The notes below the pieces were generated by a model, which saw only the letters and a program-made list of their open reading frames with translations, was not told the origin of the DNA and searched no databases. This document shows positions 49,343 through 59,079 of a stretch of DNA of 64,000 bases, piece after piece. The first letter of the stretch is position 1, and each line of letters begins with the position of its first letter. The position numbers and the translations under genes were made by a program. The DNA comes from Endomicrobium sp. (GTDB taxonomy: Bacteria; Elusimicrobiota; Endomicrobiia; Endomicrobiales; Endomicrobiaceae): contig JAISHK010000008.1 in the NCBI GenBank assembly GCA_031262585.1, positions 62,001-126,000 of the forward strand, given 5' to 3'.

Positions 49343-49663
49343 TTATTCTCTCTTACCCTTCTTTACTACTTTTTTAATACTTTTCTTAGTACGCTTTTTA
49401 GAAATTTCTTTTATTTTAGAAGATTTTTTAGATTTTTTCTTTCCAACTCTACTCATAACTGACCTTGAAATATCTCCTTGCTTGTCAATAAAATAAAGGA
49501 ATCCTTTCTCTTTATTTAGTCCCACTTTTGCCACTTTAGAAGGTTTCGCTCCTTTCCGTCCACTTCGTGCCATTAAAGCTCTTGAAACATCGCCGTCTTT
49601 GTCAATAAAATAAAGATAACCTGACTCTCTCTTTACACCAACTTTTTGAACTTTTTCTGCCAT
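49343..49663 (-). CDS. Lysine-rich small protein with two GYLYFIDKxGDVSR repeats
   Basis: 106 aa with two copies of a unit of about 40 residues: KVGVKRESGYLYFIDKDGDV with SRALMARSGRKG, and KVGLNKEKGFLYFIDKQGDI with SRSVMSRVGKKK. A tail of about 30 residues is mostly Lys, Ser and Arg. The strong basic tail suggests nucleic acid binding, like a histone-type or chromatin protein; the repeats could be small beta hairpins. I do not know a named family. ATG at 49661-49663 has GGAGGG 6 nt upstream; an upstream extension of 13 codons overlaps the HTH gene and is rejected. It ends in a strong terminator. Confidence 0.85.
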   Translation of the reverse strand: MAEKVQKVGVKRESGYLYFIDKDGDVSRALMARSGRKGAKPSKVAKVGLNKEKGFLYFIDKQGDISRSVMSRVGKKKSKKSSKIKEISKKRTKKSIKKVVKKGKRE

Positions 49664-49691
49664 TGTACCCTCCTGTGTAATTACAAATATT

Positions 49692-49928
49692 TTATTTTTC
49701 ATTTACAATTTTTACATGAGACATATTTTCTTTTTTTGTAATTATCTTATCTCTCAACCAACAATCAATAATATCTTTGGAAAATCTATATTGCCTACCT
49801 ATTTTATATGCTGGAATCTTCTTCATTCTAATCAAATTGTATATTTTAGATTTTCCTATACCCAAATATTCAGAAAGTTCCTTAATGTCCATAATTTGTC
49901 TGTTAGATGTATTTTGTATTTTCTCCAT
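49692..49928 (-). CDS. Excisionase-type helix-turn-helix protein
   Basis: A 78-aa protein almost entirely made of a MerR-like/excisionase HTH: IMDIKELSEYLGIGKSKIYN, then IPAYKIGRQYRFSKDIIDCW. Such proteins bind DNA as phage or plasmid excisionases or as small regulators. No integrase, attachment site or other mobile gene is near, so a regulatory or structural role with the basic protein 28 bp downstream is as likely. AAGAAG is a weak ribosome site before ATG 49926-49928. Confidence 0.88.
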   Translation of the reverse strand: MEKIQNTSNRQIMDIKELSEYLGIGKSKIYNLIRMKKIPAYKIGRQYRFSKDIIDCWLRDKIITKKENMSHVKIVNEK

Positions 49929-49969
49929 TTTTTATTCTTCTTTATCATTAAATTTTATTCTTTGCTAAG

Positions 49970-49998
49970 GTAGTACTATTTTTTTTATATTTTGTCAA
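49970..49998 (-). promoter_or_regulatory. Promoter of the HTH / basic protein unit
   Basis: TTGACA (49993-49998), 17 nt, TACTAC (49970-49975) on the minus strand, about 45 nt before the start codon. Confidence 0.6.
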
Positions 49999-50766
49999 GC
50001 ATTATTTTTTAATACTATAAAATATTTTATATTTTTATTTATTATTCCTTAATATCATTTGTTGCTACTCAATACATTAAAACAATTCTAATGATATTAA
50101 TATCATATGTTATCTATTATTATTCTGTATTCTTTGCTATATAATTAAAGCTAGATATTAAAATTGATTACATATTCCTTCTTAAATTATATTTTACAAT
50201 TAGTTACATATAAAATATAAGCAGTTTAGTACGTTTATATTCCTAAAATTATAAAGCAAAAGTTAATATGTTAAAATTTGCAAAAGATATTCATTGGTTT
50301 TAATACTATCATCAATTTTTGCACAACTAAATGCTCACTCAATTGACGACATAATGATAACTGATTATCTAAAAATACTAATCTCTCTGCTTATTCTTTT
50401 AGATACACAATAAACAAAAAAACATGAAGACTAAAACAATTAACCTATACTCCTTATATCACACATAAGAAAAGTATCCAAATTATGAAGCTGATGATAC
50501 TGAGTATCCATTCGCATATTGACACATGACAGGTAATTTTTGGTAGTACTATGTTTGTTCATAAAATATGGATTTAAACAGTCTACAGATATATATTGTT
50601 TAGCTATTTTTATCTGTTTATAACAAGTTATTTAAAAATTATTATTAAAAATATTATACCATGACGTGCTAAGCAGATATAATCACGAATTATTCACATA
50701 TATCTTGATAAACCAAGAAGAACAATTTTCAAATCTCAGCAAACTTTAATAAAATTTATATTACAT
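49999..50766. other. Intergenic interval
   Basis: About 770 bp without a gene. The plus strand carries an open run at about 50295-50420 (LVLILSSIFAQLNAHSIDD) with a signal-peptide look but no ribosome site; probably a stump or chance. Confidence 0.45.
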
Positions 50767-51372
50767 TCATTCTTGAAAATTAGAATTATATTCATATATC
50801 AAAGGTTTTATTATATTTATATTTTTTCTGTACATATTGGCAAAAAAATATTTTGCAATTGAAACTGTTGCTAAAACATCAGCCATTGCTCTATGACTTA
50901 GTAACATCTCATAGCCTACAGCAGTTGCTATTTCTTCAAGCTTATTAGATTTAAAATTAAAATATTGTCTTGCAAGTTTTAAGGTATCTATATAATAAAT
51001 ATTTTTTGCAATTATACCCGCATAATAAAGTTCTCTGCAGACAAATGACAAATCAAAATTAGCATTATGACACACAACTACACATCCGTTTATAAAAGAA
51101 AAAACGTCTTTTGCAATATTTACAAAAAACGGACTATTCTTAATCATATTATCACAAATAAAGTGTATATTAAAACATTTTTGGGATATATGACATCCAG
51201 GATTTACAAGAGTTTCATATCTATATTCCAATCCATCGATTATTTTAAGCATTGCAATTTCAACTATTTTAGCCCCTTTGGAAGGATCAAGTCCTGTAGT
51301 TTCTATATCCAAAAAAACCAAATTATTAGGCGAGTTTGTAAAAATATATTTAACGTTCGTTTGATATTTCAT
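50767..51372 (-). CDS. DnaQ-family 3'-5' exonuclease
   Basis: A 201-aa DEDDh exonuclease: Asp22 and Glu24 in LDIETTGLDP (Exo I), Asp107 in HNANFDLSF (Exo II), His160 and Asp165 in SHRAMADV (Exo III). This is the proofreading domain of DNA polymerase III epsilon or a related stand-alone exonuclease. The length fits a bare domain, without the C-terminal polymerase-binding segment of E. coli DnaQ. The ribosome site is weak. It is flanked by intergenic DNA on both sides. Confidence 0.88.
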   Translation of the reverse strand: MKYQTNVKYIFTNSPNNLVFLDIETTGLDPSKGAKIVEIAMLKIIDGLEYRYETLVNPGCHISQKCFNIHFICDNMIKNSPFFVNIAKDVFSFINGCVVVCHNANFDLSFVCRELYYAGIIAKNIYYIDTLKLARQYFNFKSNKLEEIATAVGYEMLLSHRAMADVLATVSIAKYFFANMYRKNINIIKPLIYEYNSNFQE

Positions 51373-52267
51373 TTAATACTTTGAACCTTTTTAAAATAAT
51401 AAAACTAATAAGCAGACTCTATACTTTAATAAATCACAATCTATAATATAAAAACATTTAAATATAACAGAAACAAAGATATTATAAACTTAACCAGACA
51501 ATAAACCCTCTTTAAAATGTTTACTAATAAAAAATACTAAAATACATTCATAAGATAGTTTATTATAAAAAACAATATCTTTTTATTATATTTCTCCTCA
51601 AATCAATTTTATTATCAACAAGCTAATAAACAACATCATTATCACTACAAAAATTACACGCTTAAATATTCCATTTTCTTCTTATATACCAATTTTTTAT
51701 AAATCATACGTTGTTTTTATCATAAAAAATGGTAATACTCACATATGCTGTTACAAAACCTTATCTATTTTATCTATTTCTTCTATAGTTTTTTGATAAT
51801 TTAATAACGACGCATCATTATTATCATTTTTTAATTTCAAATATATACCATCTCTCATACTAATACTAAAACAAGTATCAACAAATATAAATTTGCATTC
51901 TTTTGTTTTTTTTATAATCATGTAACATTTTTTTATATTTGTTTTTTCTCTATAAGTATTGTATGTTAAATTGCATAAACTTCTTTCAAGATATTTTGCT
52001 ATTTGTAAAATTTTTTTTTAAAATTTACTTGTCTTGCAATATAATTATAAAACATTTCCTATACAATAATAATTATTATAATCATAAAAACCAAAAACAA
52101 GTTTAAAACATTTTAATGATTATTTTTAAAACATTAATTTGTTTTCTTTAACATACTTTCTTTGGAGCAACTTAAATTTCTAAAAGCATAAAGTACTATA
52201 CTTAAAACATATTGTTATCATTACACTGTATTTTATTTTATCCGTTACCATTTTTCTAAGCATGTTA
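51373..52267. other. Interval containing a frameshifted small gene
   Basis: About 900 bp between the exonuclease and the metallo-hydrolase genes. The only coding signal is the broken frame at 51751-52055, listed separately. Confidence 0.5.
51751..52055 (-). pseudogene. Small gene interrupted at an A9 tract
   Basis: From ATG 52053-52055 the frame reads MFYNYIARQVNFKKK up to a run of nine A on the minus strand (T run 52011-52019). One extra A would join it to an 85-codon open frame: ILQIAKYLERSLCNLTYNTY, then IKKTKECKFIFVDTCFSISM, ending EEIDKIDKVL at TAA 51751. The joined product would be 101 aa. AGGA lies just before the ATG. Because the only defect is at a homopolymer, it may be a sequencing error, a fresh pseudogene, or a gene rescued by polymerase slippage. 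I do not recognise the protein. Confidence 0.5.
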
Positions 52268-53812
52268 TTAATTCACCGTCACCTCTACATTTGCGAAGTG
52301 TACATTTATCCAACCTTCATCTTTTAAAAGATTTTCTATTATTTGAGAATGTTCTTTATTGGAATCTATGATATATATTTTAACATTTTTATTTTGTTTT
52401 GAAAGCCACTTTTGTAGCATACAAAAGTCTGCATGATCTGAAAAAACATCGTATTTTTTTACTTTAGCAATATTTTTAACACCCAAATGCGTTTTTTTAT
52501 TTTGTAATATAAGTCCTGCATTACTTTTAGGATTCACATAACTAACTATCATTACAAAAACATCCTTTTTCATAAGCATTTTAGGTATAAGCTGCTCAGA
52601 CAAACCCCTGTCCATATCTCCGCTTGAAGAAAGTAAAATCATTTGCGTATTATAATTTCTTATCATTTGTAACTTTACATTTACAGGAAGAATCGTCCCT
52701 TTACGATATACTTCTTCTAAAAACCAATCTCTTAAAGATGTTTTTACATCCTTTTTTGAAACTTCTTTTTGATATAAAGACGTTATAACATTAGCACTTG
52801 AAGATATTGAATAAATAGGAATTTTTTTTGAAAGTATCCCCGCATCTTGCATAAGTTTTAACTCATATAAAACTTTTTGCGTTCTATTTAACGCCAATGA
52901 CGGTATCCACACAATTTTTTTAGAAGAAATTGCCTTTTTTAAATCATTCCTAAAAACATTATAGTGTTCCATTTTGTTTTTTTTATCACAATAAGTAGCT
53001 TCCATAAAAATTAAATCAACTGCTTCAGGAATACTAAATTCATCATTGAATCTAGAATACCCGCTCCCTAAATTCCCTGAAAATAACATCTTTTTACCAT
53101 CAGATTCAAAAATTATACTTGCCGATCCCGGAATATGACCCGCATTTATAAACTTCGCCTTTAAATTATCAGATATTTTAATATCTTCATTATATTTTAA
53201 AGCTACAAAATGTTTGGCTATTTTTTTAGTTTCAACTTCACAACAGTTTTTACATAATACAAACCTAATACCTTCTTTTTTCTCTAAATCATCTAAAGTA
53301 ACTTCATCTTTCGAATATTCTATAGATTTAATATTATTTTTACAGTCGTCTGTCCAGTGAACAACAACCACATTGTGATTACTTCGCACTTTTATTTTTT
53401 GACTCTCTGACCAAAACCATTTTCTCTTTATCAAATCAAATCCTTTTCTATTTCTAAAAAGAGCCAAAGTAAGTTGTTTTGTGGCTTCAGTAGAATAAAT
53501 AAAACCTTTAAAACCTTCATGCACTAAAAGAGGTATTTTACCACTGTGATCTAAATGTGCATGCGTTAAAAAAATAGCTTCTGCTTTTATGAGTTTATGT
53601 AAAATTTGTAAGTTTTTCTGATTCGAATCATTTATAATATCATCTCTTATAAAAATACCACAATCAATAATTACTTTTGCATTTTGTGTTTCTAAAAGGA
53701 AACAACTTCCAAAAACAGGTTTGGATGCACCATAATGTGTTACAGACACCGAGGCAAAAACTATAGAAAACATTAATAGAATAAAAAACACAGCTAAAAT
53801 TGTTTTTTTCAT
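52268..53812 (-). CDS. Exported beta-CASP metallo-beta-lactamase-fold hydrolase
   Basis: 514 aa. Residues 1-20 (MKKTILAVFFILLMFSIVFA) look like a signal peptide. The MBL core has HAHLDH at 84-89, His226 in AGHIPGS and SGNLGS at 245-250, where the usual metal-bridging Asp is Asn247. The beta-CASP part includes FMEATY, and SDHAD lies near the C-terminus. An insertion at about 115-215 carries Cys157, Cys187, Cys190 and Cys191. Most beta-CASP proteins process RNA in the cytosol; an exported one with the Asp changed is odd. The second ATG (53810-53812) is used since AGG lies 9 nt upstream. Confidence 0.82.
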   Translation of the reverse strand: MKKTILAVFFILLMFSIVFASVSVTHYGASKPVFGSCFLLETQNAKVIIDCGIFIRDDIINDSNQKNLQILHKLIKAEAIFLTHAHLDHSGKIPLLVHEGFKGFIYSTEATKQLTLALFRNRKGFDLIKRKWFWSESQKIKVRSNHNVVVVHWTDDCKNNIKSIEYSKDEVTLDDLEKKEGIRFVLCKNCCEVETKKIAKHFVALKYNEDIKISDNLKAKFINAGHIPGSASIIFESDGKKMLFSGNLGSGYSRFNDEFSIPEAVDLIFMEATYCDKKNKMEHYNVFRNDLKKAISSKKIVWIPSLALNRTQKVLYELKLMQDAGILSKKIPIYSISSSANVITSLYQKEVSKKDVKTSLRDWFLEEVYRKGTILPVNVKLQMIRNYNTQMILLSSSGDMDRGLSEQLIPKMLMKKDVFVMIVSYVNPKSNAGLILQNKKTHLGVKNIAKVKKYDVFSDHADFCMLQKWLSKQNKNVKIYIIDSNKEHSQIIENLLKDEGWINVHFANVEVTVN

Positions 53813-53888
53813 AAACATTAACCTAAATAAACTTTTACATTCAATTTATGTAGACAATAAACAAAGCTAAAAAAACGATATAGTGTTG

Positions 53889-55553
53889 TTACATTTGTTT
53901 AGGAGCAGACACTCCTAGCAAATTCAATCCATTTTGAATTATAATCATAACTCCTTCAATAAGTTTAAGTCTTGCTGAAGTAATAGCTATATCATCTGTC
54001 AAAACACGACACTTCTCATAAAACCTATGATAAATATCTGAAAGCTCTATTAAATACGTGGTAAAATGATGAGGACTCATAGTTTTTTCAGATACTAAAA
54101 GCGTATCATAAAACGCTGAAAGTTTTTTTATTAAATCTCTTTCTTCTTTAGTGTTAAGTAAATTAAAATTAATATTTCCAATATTTGTAATAACATCTTT
54201 TCTAATCTTGCCTTCTTTAATTATAGAAACACATCTAGCATTCACATACTGCACGTAAAAAACGGGATTTTTACTAGAACGTTTTTTAGCAAGTTCTAAA
54301 TCAAATTCAAGTTGAGAAGCAGGCGATCTAAGTAAAAAGAAAAATCTGCATGCATCTACACCGACCTCATCTACAACTTCTTTTAAGGTTACAAATTTTC
54401 CTGCACGTGTTGACATTGCCAAGTGCTTGCCATTCCTTACAATAGAAACAAGTTGATAAAGAATTATATTTAATGATTCTTTTTTAAAACCTAACATTTG
54501 CACACAAGCTGTTATCCTTGCGACATATCCATGATGATCCGTACCCCAAAGATTTATAAGTTTTTTAAAGCCTCTTTCAAATTTATTTTTATGATAAGCA
54601 ATATCTGATGCAAGATATGTATATCTGCCATCGCTTCTTTTTAAAACTCTGTCCTTATCATCACCAAATTTTGTTGAAGCTAACCATAAAGCATCATCTT
54701 TCAGATACGCATCGCCTTTTAAGATAAGATATTCGCACATTTTATCTACTTCTGTTTTTCCATTACTATCCCTATAAAAAGCTATAACTTCTTCAGAAAA
54801 CCAATTGTCAAATTCCACGGCAAAAGCTTTTAAATCTTCTTTTATCGTTCTTAAAATATCTTTTATCGCTTCATATTTAAAATCTATTTCATTTATGTTC
54901 TTATTTTCAGAAATTAGACGCTTTGCAATGTTGATTATGTAATCACCACAATAATATTCTTGTGGAAAATCAATTTTTTCTTTTTTAAGCTGTCTATAAC
55001 GTATCTCTACAGATCTTGCTAGAATACTTATTTGGTTTCCTACATCATTTAAATAATATTCCCTTGTTACATTATAGCCTAGTCGCTTTAATATTCTTAC
55101 AAGAGAATCGCCTATTGCTGCTCCACGACCATGGCCTATATGTAAAGGTCCTGTCGGATTTGCTGAAACAAATTCAACAATAACTCTCCCTTTACTATTT
55201 TCAGCTAGGCTGCCATACTTATCTCCTTCGCATAAAATAGAAATAAGCTCTCTATAAAGAATTTCATTTTTAATATACAAATTAATAAAACCAGCACCTG
55301 CTACCTCCGTTTTTTCTATGATATAAGACATTCTCATAATTATAATATTTGCAATTTCTTGAGCAAGAATCTTTGGATTCATTTTGATTTTTTTAGCTAT
55401 AAGCATAGCAACATTTATTGCAAAATCTGCAGCAACATCTTTAGGTGGGACTTCAACATTAAATTTTATTTTTTCATTTACACCCCTATCTTTTAAATAT
55501 TTCTTGACAATGATATTTAGTCCCGTTGTTATATTTTGTTTTATCATTTCCAT
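53889..55553 (-). CDS. argS: Arginyl-tRNA synthetase
   Basis: Class I synthetase charging tRNA-Arg. An N-terminal Add-1 domain (1-about 110) leads to the HIGH motif in ANPTGPLHIGHGRGAAIGD. Then come DVGNQ, the ASDIAYHKNKFERGF region, WGTDHHGYVAR, and the degenerate KMSKS-like loop LAMSTRAGKFVTL. The C-terminal anticodon domain has a DALONS-type end. 554 aa is normal. Its ATG (55551-55553) overlaps the nitroreductase stop by 10 bp, so translation is coupled. Confidence 0.96.
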   Translation of the reverse strand: MEMIKQNITTGLNIIVKKYLKDRGVNEKIKFNVEVPPKDVAADFAINVAMLIAKKIKMNPKILAQEIANIIIMRMSYIIEKTEVAGAGFINLYIKNEILYRELISILCEGDKYGSLAENSKGRVIVEFVSANPTGPLHIGHGRGAAIGDSLVRILKRLGYNVTREYYLNDVGNQISILARSVEIRYRQLKKEKIDFPQEYYCGDYIINIAKRLISENKNINEIDFKYEAIKDILRTIKEDLKAFAVEFDNWFSEEVIAFYRDSNGKTEVDKMCEYLILKGDAYLKDDALWLASTKFGDDKDRVLKRSDGRYTYLASDIAYHKNKFERGFKKLINLWGTDHHGYVARITACVQMLGFKKESLNIILYQLVSIVRNGKHLAMSTRAGKFVTLKEVVDEVGVDACRFFFLLRSPASQLEFDLELAKKRSSKNPVFYVQYVNARCVSIIKEGKIRKDVITNIGNINFNLLNTKEERDLIKKLSAFYDTLLVSEKTMSPHHFTTYLIELSDIYHRFYEKCRVLTDDIAITSARLKLIEGVMIIIQNGLNLLGVSAPKQM

Positions 55554-56044
55554 TTCTCATATTTTGTCTTTTCAGGATCCCAACCATTTTTAGGTGGACG
55601 ATTATCAGTTGACTTCCCTATAACTACGATAGAAAATGCTTTAATATTAGTCGGCAAGTCAAAAAGTTTCTCTATAGCTTTTGCTCTTTCTTCATTTGAA
55701 TAAATGCCACACCAAACAGACCCATATCCTTTCGCAGTAGCTGCAAGAAGAATATTTTGAGTAGCTGCAGCACAATCCTGTGGCAAATATTTTTCATAAG
55801 CTTTATCTTCATCTCCTACGACCAATATAGCAAGAGGTGCTTCCAAAATCATTTGTGCTGCTCTATGAATTTGTGCAATTTTTTTATGAGTCTCTTTGTT
55901 TTTAATAACTAAAAAAGAATAGCATCTTGTATTTCTAGCTGTGGGAGCAGACATAGCTGCTCTCAAAATATACTCTAAATCTTCTTGTTTAACATCTTCA
56001 TTAGTATAATTACGAACACTTTTTCTTTCTAGTAAAACATCCAT
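55544..56044 (-). CDS. Nitroreductase-family flavoprotein
   Basis: A 166-aa FMN-dependent reductase of the NfsA/NfsB fold. The start VLLERKSVRNYTNEDVKQED carries the RxSxR FMN-phosphate motif; AAATQNILLAATAKGYGSVW is the dimer and cofactor helix. The physiological substrate is unknown; such short members often act on quinones or flavins. ATG at 56042-56044 has GGAGGA upstream; a seven-codon extension is rejected. It overlaps argS by 10 bp. Confidence 0.92.
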   Translation of the reverse strand: MDVLLERKSVRNYTNEDVKQEDLEYILRAAMSAPTARNTRCYSFLVIKNKETHKKIAQIHRAAQMILEAPLAILVVGDEDKAYEKYLPQDCAAATQNILLAATAKGYGSVWCGIYSNEERAKAIEKLFDLPTNIKAFSIVVIGKSTDNRPPKNGWDPEKTKYEKWK

Positions 56045-56360
56045 ATGTTCCTCCATTTTATACATTTTTCAATTTTATAACTGAATTGTTTTCACTTTTT
56101 TTAAAAATTATATATAATTAAGCAGTATTTTAAAAATTTAACTCTGTAAAGTCAAAGTCTTCCCTAAATAAAATTAAGAATACACAAAGGAAATTTAAGT
56201 TTTACAAGCATATGTCAAAAAATAGAAGATAGAAGTTAACATAAAAATCAAAAAAGAAAAAATTAAGTTTATTAGAGTGGCAAATATTAAGAAACAATTT
56301 AACATATAAAATGACAGTAAACTAAATTCTGCTATAAGTGGAATATTAATTGTATGATAT

Positions 56361-58643
56361 ATGAAGGAATTATTAACAAAAAACTTAAATTCTTACCAAA
56401 AAGAAGCTGTCCTTTGCACTGAGGGTCCTTTAATAATCTTTGCAGGAGCAGGAACAGGAAAAACTAAAGTTATAACGCATAGAATTGCTTATTTGCTTTC
56501 TTTGGGTGTTGCTCCATGGTCTATTTTGGCTGTCACATTTACCAATAAGGCTGCAACAGAAATGAAACAAAGAGTAATAGCTTTAGCTTCTCAAGTAGGA
56601 GCAAATGTACAAATATCAACATTCCATTCTTTTTGTGTATATTTTTTAAGACATGAAGCTTCAAAAGCAAATTTAAATCCAAATTTCGTTATATATGACT
56701 TTGCTGATCAAAAAAATGTAATAAAAGATTGCCTGAAAGAATTAAATCTTAACGAAAAAAAAATTAAAGTATCAACAATAATAGATAAAATAAGTCGCGC
56801 AAAAGATGATTTAAAATATCCATCAGATATGTCAGCAAATGCAGAAGTCAATGGAGATATTGTAGGCTCTACAATAGCAACAGTATATCAACTTTATCAA
56901 AAAAAACTTAAGAAAATTACTGCTTTAGATTTTGGTGATTTAATAGCATATACAGTTTCAATTTTAAAACAACACCCACTAATACTAACGTATTACCAAG
57001 AAAAATATAAATACATCATGGTGGATGAATATCAAGATACTAATCACGCTCAATATACACTCATAAAATTACTTGCACAAAAATATCGCAATATATGTGT
57101 TGTCGGTGATGATGACCAAGTCGTTTATTCTTGGCGAGGAGCGGATATAAACAATATTCTATACTTTGAAAAAGATTATCCTAACGCAAAATCAATAAAA
57201 TTGGAACAAAATTACAGATCTACACCTAAAATTTTAGCAATAGCTCATCAGGTTGTAAAACACAACAACGCAAGAATCAACAAAAAATTATGGACACAAA
57301 ATCCAGATAATGGTTACATATCAGTTATAAAAGCAGTAAACGAAAATGATGAAGCTATCAAAGTCGCAGATTTAATCTATTCCAAAATTAAAAATAATAA
57401 ATATAATCTTTCAGATTTTGCTGTTTTTTACAGAACAAACGCACAGTCTCGTACATTTGAAGATACTTTTAGAAGAGTCGGCATACCTTATACTCTTGTA
57501 GGCACACTACGATTTTATGATCGTGCAGAAATAAAAAATATAATGGCATACTTAAAACTCATATACAACCAAAATGACAACGTAAGTTTTAAAAGGGTTA
57601 TAAATATTCCTAAAAGAGGAATAGGAAAAACATCTTTAGAAAACCTCGAAAAATTTGCAATTTTTAAAAATATATCAATATGGCAAGCAATTCCTTTTGC
57701 CCAAGAGATAGGTTTAACAAAAGGAACTTTAAACGCTTTAAATAATTTTACCCAATTTATAAAAATCTTTATTAATTTAAAAGATAACACATCTGTTAAA
57801 GAAATTACTAAAAAATTTATAACGCTTTCTGGGTACTTAAAAGAACTTGAAACCGAAAATACTTTGGAATCTAAATCTAAAATAGAAAATATAAAAGAAT
57901 TAATTTCAGCTATTGATGATTTTGAACATCGTTCCCCAGATAAATCTCTCGGAGGATATTTAACTCAAATATCTTTAATAAGCAATGTAGACTCTACTAT
58001 TGATGAATCAAAAGGAAAAGCAACTTTAATGACTATTCATTTAGCTAAAGGTTTGGAATTTGACAACGTATTTTTATGTGGACTTGAAGAAGGTTTGTTC
58101 CCCATAGGCGAAACTGCCTTTAACACTCAAACCTTGGAAGAGGAAAGAAGACTTATGTATGTAGGCATGACAAGAGCAAGAAAAGCCTTATATCTGTGCT
58201 GGGCAATGAAAAGAACAGTTTATGGAAAAACTAAATGGAATATACCATCAAGATTTATAATTGAGGCAGGTTTTAAAGATGAACTTATTAAAGAACAAAA
58301 CAATGTCAACATTATACAAGAATTTAATAAAACAAAATGGAGTGATAATTTTAGCAATAACTATAATTATAAAAAAAACATTAAAGTTAAATTAAATTAC
58401 AAAAACAAAAATATCGATTATAATTCTTCAAATGATGAATTATCTCTTTACACACCTTCCGAAGACAAAAGTCTTTACAAAATAGGTTCTCTTGTTTTAC
58501 ATCCGTTTTTTGGTAAAGGTAAAATTATTGAAAAAAGTGGAGTAGGGAATAATTTAAAAGTAGTAATTTTGTTTGAAACCGGACTATGGAAAAAATTTCT
58601 TGTAAGAATAGCTAATCTTTCCTTACTTAAGCACAAAATGTAA
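56361..58643 (+). CDS. uvrD: UvrD/PcrA-type DNA helicase
   Basis: Superfamily 1 3'-5' helicase for repair and replication restart. Walker A is in FAGAGTGKTKVITHRIAYLL (about 28-47), motif Ia in AVTFTNKAATEMKQR, Walker B in YIMVDEYQDTNHAQY, motif III in VVGDDDQVVYSWRGAD, motif IV in LEQNYRSTPKIL, motif V in MTIHLAKGLEFDNVFL and motif VI in RRLMYVGMTRARKALYL. The C-terminal 100 residues include a PcrA-like tail (GSLVLHPFFGKGKII). At 760 aa it is complete. The ribosome site before ATG 56361 is poor. Confidence 0.95.
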   Translation: MKELLTKNLNSYQKEAVLCTEGPLIIFAGAGTGKTKVITHRIAYLLSLGVAPWSILAVTFTNKAATEMKQRVIALASQVGANVQISTFHSFCVYFLRHEASKANLNPNFVIYDFADQKNVIKDCLKELNLNEKKIKVSTIIDKISRAKDDLKYPSDMSANAEVNGDIVGSTIATVYQLYQKKLKKITALDFGDLIAYTVSILKQHPLILTYYQEKYKYIMVDEYQDTNHAQYTLIKLLAQKYRNICVVGDDDQVVYSWRGADINNILYFEKDYPNAKSIKLEQNYRSTPKILAIAHQVVKHNNARINKKLWTQNPDNGYISVIKAVNENDEAIKVADLIYSKIKNNKYNLSDFAVFYRTNAQSRTFEDTFRRVGIPYTLVGTLRFYDRAEIKNIMAYLKLIYNQNDNVSFKRVINIPKRGIGKTSLENLEKFAIFKNISIWQAIPFAQEIGLTKGTLNALNNFTQFIKIFINLKDNTSVKEITKKFITLSGYLKELETENTLESKSKIENIKELISAIDDFEHRSPDKSLGGYLTQISLISNVDSTIDESKGKATLMTIHLAKGLEFDNVFLCGLEEGLFPIGETAFNTQTLEEERRLMYVGMTRARKALYLCWAMKRTVYGKTKWNIPSRFIIEAGFKDELIKEQNNVNIIQEFNKTKWSDNFSNNYNYKKNIKVKLNYKNKNIDYNSSNDELSLYTPSEDKSLYKIGSLVLHPFFGKGKIIEKSGVGNNLKVVILFETGLWKKFLVRIANLSLLKHKM

Positions 58644-58712
58644 TTAAAACTTACCAACAAACAAAAAATAGCTTTTAAAAAAACAAATAAATAAAGTAAA
58701 CTCTTATAATTA

Positions 58713-59079
58713 TCATTTATTACTCAACTTTAATATATCACAGGTATTTTTTAATTTTTTTAACTCTTCAAATCTTATTTTTAGATTTATTTCGATTGTT
58801 TTACAGCAAGTTTTTGGAATTTTACCTTCATTTTAATCAATATTAGTTTTATCTAATTCTTCAGCTCCAATTTTCGTAGTAGTTTTTGATTTTTAATAAA
58901 TTTGAATTCTATATATTCTTAAGTTTTTTTGGAAATCTAACTACCTTTTTCTCTGTATTGGCAAATACCTTTAAGTTAGACTCTTTATCTGTTAATAATT
59001 TATTAGCATTCATATCTAACAGAAAATATAAGATCGAGGTTATTAAGATAGTTCCTAATGGAGAACACGGGCATCATCA
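58713..59079 (-). pseudogene. Broken minus-strand gene, unidentified
   Basis: The minus strand reads PLGTILITSILYFLLDMNAN with KLLTDKESNLKVFANTEKK and ends at TAG 58909. In another frame it then continues KTTTKIGAEELDKTNID, stop, NEGKIPKTCCKTIEINLKIR and FEELKKLKNTCDILKLSNK up to TGA 58713. The first part has a hydrophobic segment, the second is charged and helical. One frame change and one internal stop separate the pieces. Family unknown. Confidence 0.38.

Noticed and set aside
49692-49928. Prophage or integrative element based on the excisionase-like HTH gene
   Set aside because: No integrase, capsid, att repeats or tRNA nearby; small HTH proteins of this type also occur outside mobile elements.
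43937-50359. Shared 17-mer TTGACGACATxATGATA at 43937 and 50343
   Set aside because: One mismatch in 17 nt between two sites in 64 kb of AT-rich DNA is expected by chance several times, and flanks do not match.
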